Shown: positions 62,401 to 64,000 of the stretch, piece after piece
Layout of the letters: every line of letters starts with the position of its first letter
Numbering within the stretch: the stretch's first letter is position 1
Assembly (NCBI GenBank): GCA_003586115.2
Contig: QVOM02000112.1
Span: forward strand, 50,032,212-50,096,211
Source: Salvator merianae
Taxonomy: Eukaryota > Chordata > Lepidosauria > Squamata > Teiidae
Length of the DNA stretch: 64,000 nt
Direction: 5' to 3'
Notes under the pieces: generated by a model
The model's input: only the letters and a program-made list of their open reading frames with translations
What the model was told of the DNA's origin: nothing
The model's database searches: none
Translations under genes and position numbers: made by a program

Positions 62401-64000
62401 TGCACACTTTCAAATTGTGGTACTGGAAAAGTCTTTTGAGAGTCCCTTGAACAGCAAGGAGATCAAATCAGTCAATACTAGAGGAAATCAATCTTGTCTG
62501 TTCATTGAAAGGGCAAATACTGAAGCTGAAGCTCAAATACTCTGGACAAATAATGAGAAGACAGAACTGATTGGAAAAGACCCTGATGCTGGGGAAGATT
62601 GAAGACAAAATGATAAAGGGATGCCAGAGAATGAGATGGACAGAGTCATGGAAGCAACAAACATGAACTTGGGCAGATTCCAGGAGGCAGTAGAGGACAG
62701 CTATGCTATAGTCCCGGGGTCACAAAGAGTCAGAAACTACTGAACAATAACAACAAGCATCCTTGCAGCTATTTTTAACTTCATTGCAGAGTTCCAGTGA
62801 TTTAGCATTTTTTCTGAATCATCATTCCCCTTTTTGTTACTCTCTTTTTATAATTATTTCTTCATCCTGCATGGAATTTCTACACCACATCTAATTCCTA
62901 CAGAAAATGAAGTAGAAGAAAGTAGAAAGACAATTCTGAGAGATCACTGCCGGCCGGCCGGCCTTATTAGACAAGTGATCTGACATGAAATAAAGCAGTT
63001 TCTGAAGTAGTACAGAAATACTTAGAAACAAGGCACTGTATTTACATGTCACATCAGATGACCATTGGTCACCCCTAGAACAGGGGACTTATGCCTACTC
63101 CCTGTCCCAAACCAGCTTGTTGCCCCTGTGGGGGACAGGACTTCCTAACGTAAGTGTGGGATTCCCAGTTTTAAGGGTACCCTGTCCTGTCTATTCAAAT
63201 AGCAGTCACACAATGCAAAACTGACCAGGTTGGCCAGCAATTGCAAATAGCCAACAAGCAGTACCACTGCCAGGCCTCAAGCTGAGTTGGGCAATAGCTA
63301 TTTCAATAGATTCCTTGGGTAGGCAAAGTATTTATTATTTGCCTTTTTATCCCACCCTATACCCGAAGGTCTCAGGGCAGGTTACAACATTAAAAACCAA
63401 TATAAAATGAACATACTAAAACAATACTAGTGTCTGAAAATGGGGGTAGTACCCCTGAGAGCCCCCCTCATCCCCGCAGCCGCAGCCAGCTGGATACATG
63501 TAAACAGGCCCAGAATATCTAAGTCTTTTGTCTGAGAAACCAGGCAGTAAATGCAAGTGATCAGCCCTCCATGCATGAAATAGTTAGAAAAAGGATCATC
63601 ATAATTAGCTTCCCCACATGTGAGCCCTAGACCAAACAAGATTTTGATAGCCAGATTTCTTGGTATCCCCAAGTCCACTCTCTCAATATCCCTAATACAG
63701 CCCAGAACTGACTGCCAATGCTAGCCAGTTGCAGAGAAACGGTACCTCCACACTGGCAGCAGGTCAGAGATCAACATCATCCAACTCCCTGTTAGCCACT
63801 GCATTTAAGAGCAGTGTGCATTACATCAGAAAGCGTGCATTAAAATTCTTTGAGATCATGCATAAACTAGCAAAAATTATATAATAATATTATACAGAAA
63901 GAGCTAATCCATGTGCTTTTCATGTCTTTTTCTCTTTTAGAATCATCACCAAATATATCAGCCTTTGCAATCATGGGAGAAAAAACCAATCTGTGTTATT
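44351..64000 (+). CDS. DNMT3L: DNMT3L gene, exons 1-10 (3' part beyond window)
   Basis: This is a spliced gene; its coding exons are 44351-44420, 46848-46940, 49517-49600, 50526-50615, 53761-53835, 55230-55274, 57385-57464, 58788-58900, 60826-60997 and 63941-64000 (cut by the window). They join in one frame to 882 nt, 294 codons. Residues 1-137 are a novel-looking N-terminus with five SUMO-interacting-motif-like blocks. Residues about 138-274 are the ADD domain (GATA-like zinc finger plus PHD finger). Residue 275 onward enters the methyltransferase-like domain. DNMT3L lacks catalysis; in mammals it binds DNMT3A/B, reads unmodified H3K4 and promotes de novo methylation of germline transposons and imprints. 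The motifs HTQHPLF and GGICAPC are those I recall from mammalian DNMT3L, not DNMT3A/B, and no PWWP exon precedes the ADD exons. The N-terminus is about 100 residues longer than in human DNMT3L. Expression and exact transcript ends are unknown. Confidence 0.92.
45250..45680 (+). pseudogene. CR1 LINE fragment in DNMT3L intron 1
   Basis: GGGAAATTATAGGCCTGTCA encodes GNYRPVSLTS, the conserved start of CR1 palm, and TGATAAAGTCCCTCACCAAA encodes DKVPHQR downstream. Stops and gaps break the frame. Confidence 0.75.
46355..46648 (+). mobile_element. LINE-type 3' tail in intron 1
   Basis: CAGGGCCTTCTCCGTGTTGA, GGAGTGCTCTGCCTTCTGAA and AGACTTACCTCTTCACCC are words of a reptile retroelement 3' region; it ends in AATAAATAAATAA, 200 bp before exon 2. 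Confidence 0.65.
46848..46940 (+). CDS. DNMT3L: DNMT3L exon 2, SIM-like repeat module
   Basis: The exon is 93 nt, symmetric phase 1-1, giving residues 24-54. A strong pyrimidine tract ends in TTTTTTTTCAG and the donor is ACAA|GTAATT. It encodes FPDIISVSSDEE (residues 32-43), where Ile-Ile-Ser-Val is followed by Ser-Ser and three acids, fitting a phospho-dependent SUMO-interacting motif. The same module recurs in exon 3, and the first 40 intron bases after both exons are alike, so the two exons are duplicates. I see no match to a named domain. Confidence 0.8.
47030..48170. mobile_element. Family D MITE-like repeat carrying a SINE
   Basis: 47085-47240 and 47900-48060 are similar to 57540-57860 (GGAAGTTGGCCATTTTCTGC against GGAAGTTGGCCACTTTCTGC). 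Terminal boundaries are unclear. The SINE at 47251-47540 sits inside it. Confidence 0.45.
47251..47540 (+). mobile_element. tRNA-derived SINE, Sauria-like body
   Basis: An A box (TGGCGTAGACG, full match to the pol III consensus) starts at 47252 and a B-box-like AGTTTGAGGCC at 47297-47307. The middle contains GTTCGAAAGCAAGTAATTGC and AAGTAGATAAATAGG, words I associate with Sauria SINEs. The 3' part GTAAGCCGCTTTGAGTC ... GCGGGGTATAAAAACC is a LINE-type tail, and (TTC)n at 47517-47540 ends it. It is not a functional tRNA gene: no cloverleaf beyond the 5' part. Confidence 0.8.
48464..48747. repeat. 142-bp tandem duplication in intron 2
   Basis: Copies 48464-48605 and 48606-48747 differ at about three positions, so the duplication is recent. 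The peptides seen in reverse frames simply repeat. Confidence 0.97.
49517..49600 (+). CDS. DNMT3L: DNMT3L exon 3, SIM-like repeat module (duplicate of exon 2)
   Basis: The exon is 84 nt, phase 1-1, residues 55-82, acceptor CTCTCTTAG and donor ACAA|GTAATG. FPDIISVSSAEE (residues 63-74) differs from exon 2's core by one residue (Asp to Ala), and basic or small residues follow before the donor. The nucleotide match continues from exon into the downstream intron. The conserved reading frame and near-identical core argue for retained function rather than decay, although selection cannot be measured here. Confidence 0.8.
50526..50615 (+). CDS. DNMT3L: DNMT3L exon 4, diverged SIM-like module
   Basis: The exon is 90 nt, phase 1-1, residues 83-112, acceptor TCCTTCGCAG and donor AGAG|GTAATT. 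It carries LSLSSVEEE at residues 93-101, where the hydrophobic core is Leu-Ser-Leu rather than Ile-Ile-Ser-Val, and it ends in an Arg/Ser-rich segment (PRSSR). Exons 4 and 5 form a second related pair: both end in SS(R/K), both split the last codon after G, and their downstream introns share GTAATT followed closely by TTTTCAGGA. The SIM resemblance is weaker here than in exons 1-3. Confidence 0.75.
51085..51370. repeat. GGTTCA/TGAACC-rich palindromic repeat in intron 4
   Basis: GGTTCAGTTCACATGTGAACC and AAACCAGTTTGC-like words occur in both orientations across the segment. This is probably a decayed MITE related to 52483-52773. Confidence 0.55.
52483..52773. mobile_element. Palindromic MITE (family E) with inverted arms of about 60 bp
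   Basis: The left arm CTAGCAATGTGCCAAACCGC ... AACTGCAGTTGGAGGTCTGG is the inverse of the right arm, ending AACTGCAGTTTGGCATGTCT. No coding capacity. Confidence 0.75.
52828..53050. mobile_element. Family C MITE
   Basis: GGCTGCATCTACACACAGTA with a poly-A run at the left; TTTGTAAATGTAGCC at the right; GGTGGTAGCATCTGCACAC mirrors GTCCACATGCTATCGCC. Confidence 0.7.
53761..53835 (+). CDS. DNMT3L: DNMT3L exon 5, diverged SIM-like module
   Basis: The exon is 75 nt, phase 1-1, residues 113-137, acceptor CACCCATACAG and donor AAAG|GTAATT. VTSVSSIEEWNTP (residues 121-133) keeps the Val-Ser-Ser-x-Glu-Glu pattern seen in exons 2-4. The exon ends PKSSK, parallel to PRSSR in exon 4. Exon and downstream intron similarity to exon 4 supports duplication. 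Confidence 0.76.
54531..54960. mobile_element. Family A-like MITE in intron 5 (ends uncertain)
   Basis: ACCCTTTCTGCATACTATTC at the left and words such as GGTATACCACACTAC inside. The right end is not clear. Confidence 0.4.
55230..55274 (+). CDS. DNMT3L: DNMT3L exon 6, linker into the ADD domain
   Basis: The exon is 45 nt, phase 1-1, residues 138-152, acceptor TTCTTTTAG and donor GAAG|GTGGGT. It encodes NIAYHINYEQKNIE, which lines up with the segment I recall as LIAYEVKANQRNIE in human DNMT3L just before the first zinc finger. NIE directly before the ICICC cluster is shared across the DNMT3 family. This exon anchors the repeat-bearing N-terminus to the conserved ADD exons. Confidence 0.87.
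55848..56370. mobile_element. Family A MITE in intron 6
   Basis: GATGGTATACCGGTCCAGTA near the left and AAGTGCAGAAAGAACC at the right, with CCTTCCCACATGCTGGTGCA inside, as in the 5971 copy. Confidence 0.6.
57385..57464 (+). CDS. DNMT3L: DNMT3L exon 7, GATA-like zinc finger of the ADD domain
   Basis: The exon is 80 nt, residues 153-179, acceptor TTTTGTAG and donor TACA|GTGAGT; it enters in phase 1 and leaves in phase 0. It reads EICICCGSLAIHTQHPLF followed by HGGICAPC. Cysteines at 155, 157/158, 175 and 178 supply the first zinc site. HTQHPLF and ICAPC are the DNMT3L version; DNMT3A has LEHPLF and MCQNC at these places. This is the strongest single piece of evidence for DNMT3L identity. Confidence 0.96.
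57535..57900. mobile_element. Family D MITE-like repeat in intron 7
   Basis: Similar to 47085-47240 plus 47900-48060 (GGAAGTTGGCCACTTTCTGC, ATCCACATGGTGACAATAGG). It lies immediately left of the antisense exon candidate. Confidence 0.5.
57978..58160 (-). other. Unrecognised exon-like open segment antisense in DNMT3L intron 7
   Basis: On the minus strand a 183-nt open segment is bounded by AATTTAACAG and ATATG|GTAAGC, both valid splice signals, and is symmetric phase 1-1 (61 codons). The frame stays open for 123 codons overall. It encodes a protein-like peptide including TPALPRVGPMG, TNNICQVPGMQ and ALTNGFAIPEVSISDHYG. I do not recognise the family. It could be an exon of an unseen minus-strand gene, a stranded duplicate of an exon from elsewhere, or chance. 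The acceptor's pyrimidine tract is weak, and repeats lie just to its left. Confidence 0.3.
58336..58362. repeat. (ATT)n microsatellite
   Basis: CTATTATTATTATTATTATT run in intron 7. Confidence 0.95.
58788..58900 (+). CDS. DNMT3L: DNMT3L exon 8, H3K4-reading part of the PHD finger
   Basis: The exon is 113 nt, residues 180-216 plus two bases, acceptor TTTTTAAAG and donor ACAG|GTGACA. FLCEDDGFQ (187-195) aligns without gaps with human FLYDDDGYQ. Asp192 corresponds to human Asp90, which contacts the H3K4 ammonium; the first acid of the triplet is Glu instead of Asp. CTICCWGNSLMMC (198-210) and the Cys at 215 keep the PHD zinc ligands. Met208-Met209 replace human Leu106-Ile107, a conservative change near the H3 tail groove. 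Reading of unmethylated H3K4 is therefore likely retained. Confidence 0.96.
58901..60431. other. DNMT3L intron 8, first part; nothing recognised
   Basis: Frames near 59388-59696 lack splice sites and known motifs. About 59440-59530 contains MITE-like words (CCACATTAAGTGTGAGTCCCC). Confidence 0.45.
60432..60580 (-). mobile_element. LINE/SINE 3' tail, reverse, 250 bp before exon 9
   Basis: TTCTGCCCCGCCCTATACCG then GGGGCCCCAGGGCGGCTTAC is the reverse of a retroelement tail (GTAAGCCGCCCTGGGGCCCC). Confidence 0.7.
60826..60997 (+). CDS. DNMT3L: DNMT3L exon 9, end of the PHD finger and C-terminal helix of ADD
   Basis: The exon is 172 nt, residues 217-274, acceptor TTTATGTAG and donor TCT|GTAAGG, leaving in phase 0. 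It reads CFCDECVDSLISPG, then TDPWICFMC with the last zinc cysteines (244, 247), then a basic helix GLLKRKVNW and ELKRFYDQES. Human DNMT3L ends the same exon with LKAFYDRES. Asp-Pro-Trp before ICFMC is closer to DNMT3A's EDPWNCYMC than to human DNMT3L, suggesting an ancestral state kept in reptiles. Confidence 0.96.
61445..61634. mobile_element. Palindromic MITE flanked by TA
   Basis: The left arm GGCTTGTTGCTTTAATAACG ... CACAAGCCGCAGGAAAGGG is the inverse of the right arm, CCCCTTCCTGTGGCTTGCGAA ... AAAGCGACGAGCC. TA stands at 61443-61444 and 61635-61636, as expected for Tc1/mariner-type insertion. Essentially the whole element can fold back on itself. Confidence 0.75.
61800..62378. mobile_element. 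Family A MITE interrupted by a second, smaller MITE
   Basis: The outer element's right end AGTAAGTGTGGAAAGGCCC (62360-62378) lies beyond the inner element; GGTTCACTTGTGAGTAGACTC and similar words are in its body. Its left end is approximate. Confidence 0.5.
62180..62359. mobile_element. Complete 180-bp MITE with 19-bp inverted ends
   Basis: GGCCCTTTCTGCACTGGGC (62180-62198) and GCCCAGTGCAGAAGGGGCC (62341-62359) match in 18 of 19 positions inverted. This is the clearest family A end pair in the window. Confidence 0.85.
62420..62760 (+). mobile_element. BovB (RTE) LINE 3' end
   Basis: AAGTCTTTTGAGAGTCCCTTG, AACAGCAAGGAGATCAAATC, AAAAGACCCTGATGCTGGGG, GATGGACAGAGTCATGGAAG and GGGGTCACAAAGAGTCAGAA follow the order of the BovB 3' region known from squamates and ruminants. 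It ends in AACAATAACAACAA. The frame is broken. Confidence 0.88.
62951..62964. repeat. (GGCC)n short palindromic run
   Basis: GCCGGCCGGCCGGCC in otherwise AT-rich intron 9. Confidence 0.9.
63325..63425 (-). mobile_element. LINE/SINE 3' tail, reverse, in intron 9
   Basis: ATCCCACCCTATACCCGAAG then GGTCTCAGGGCAGGTTACAA, as at 9030 and 60432 in the same orientation. Confidence 0.65.
63941..64000 (+). CDS. DNMT3L: DNMT3L exon 10 (partial), start of the methyltransferase-like domain
   Basis: After TCTTTTAG the frame gives residues 275-294 and is cut by the window edge. The segment SWEKKPICVI aligns without gaps with VWRRQPVRVL of human DNMT3L, the first strand of the Rossmann-like fold, at the same distance (11 residues) from the exon start. 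The donor, the remaining methyltransferase-like exons and the DNMT3A-binding surface lie outside the window. Confidence 0.87.

Overview
This window is nuclear DNA from a vertebrate, most probably a squamate reptile. It holds spliced genes, CR1-type LINE fragments, a BovB LINE 3' end, a tRNA-derived SINE with Sauria-like body sequence, very many short inverted-repeat DNA transposons, and microsatellites. BovB together with that SINE points to a lizard or snake; I cannot name the species. Most long open reading frames are chance frames or lie inside transposons.

Positions 1-43,700 are gene-poor. I find no convincing exon there. The stretch holds three recurrent families of non-autonomous, probably hAT-like DNA transposons, labelled here A (ends like GGCCCTTTCTGCAC), B (ends like GGCCTGTTCGCACTTA) and C (GGCTGCATCTACACA). 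It also holds decayed LINEs at about 17.3-19.6, 19.8-22.1, 29.6-30.3 and 31.6-33.6 kb, microsatellites, a long cruciform-capable palindrome at 34.4-34.6 kb, and a G-rich tract at 42.8-43.0 kb.

Positions about 43,745-64,000 contain the first part of one plus-strand gene, DNMT3L, the catalytically inactive regulator of de novo DNA methylation. A CpG-rich promoter leads into exon 1 (start at 44,351). Ten exons can be read with good splice sites and one continuous frame (882 nt, 294 codons), and the gene runs off the right edge just inside the methyltransferase-like domain. Exons 6-9 encode the zinc-binding ADD domain that reads unmethylated histone H3 lysine 4; its cysteines and the acidic lysine-binding residue are present.

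The most interesting part is the N-terminus. Exons 1-5 encode about 137 residues with no PWWP domain. Each carries a short hydrophobic-serine-acidic block (VVLDSDSDE, DIISVSSDEE, DIISVSSAEE, LSLSSVEEE, VTSVSSIEE) that resembles a SUMO-interacting motif. All internal exons 2-6 are symmetric phase 1-1, and the duplicated exons keep recognisable homology in their flanking introns. I read this as a reptile DNMT3L whose N-terminus grew by exon duplication into a possible tandem SUMO-binding array. The introns hold more transposons and one well-formed but unrecognised antisense exon candidate (57,978-58,160).
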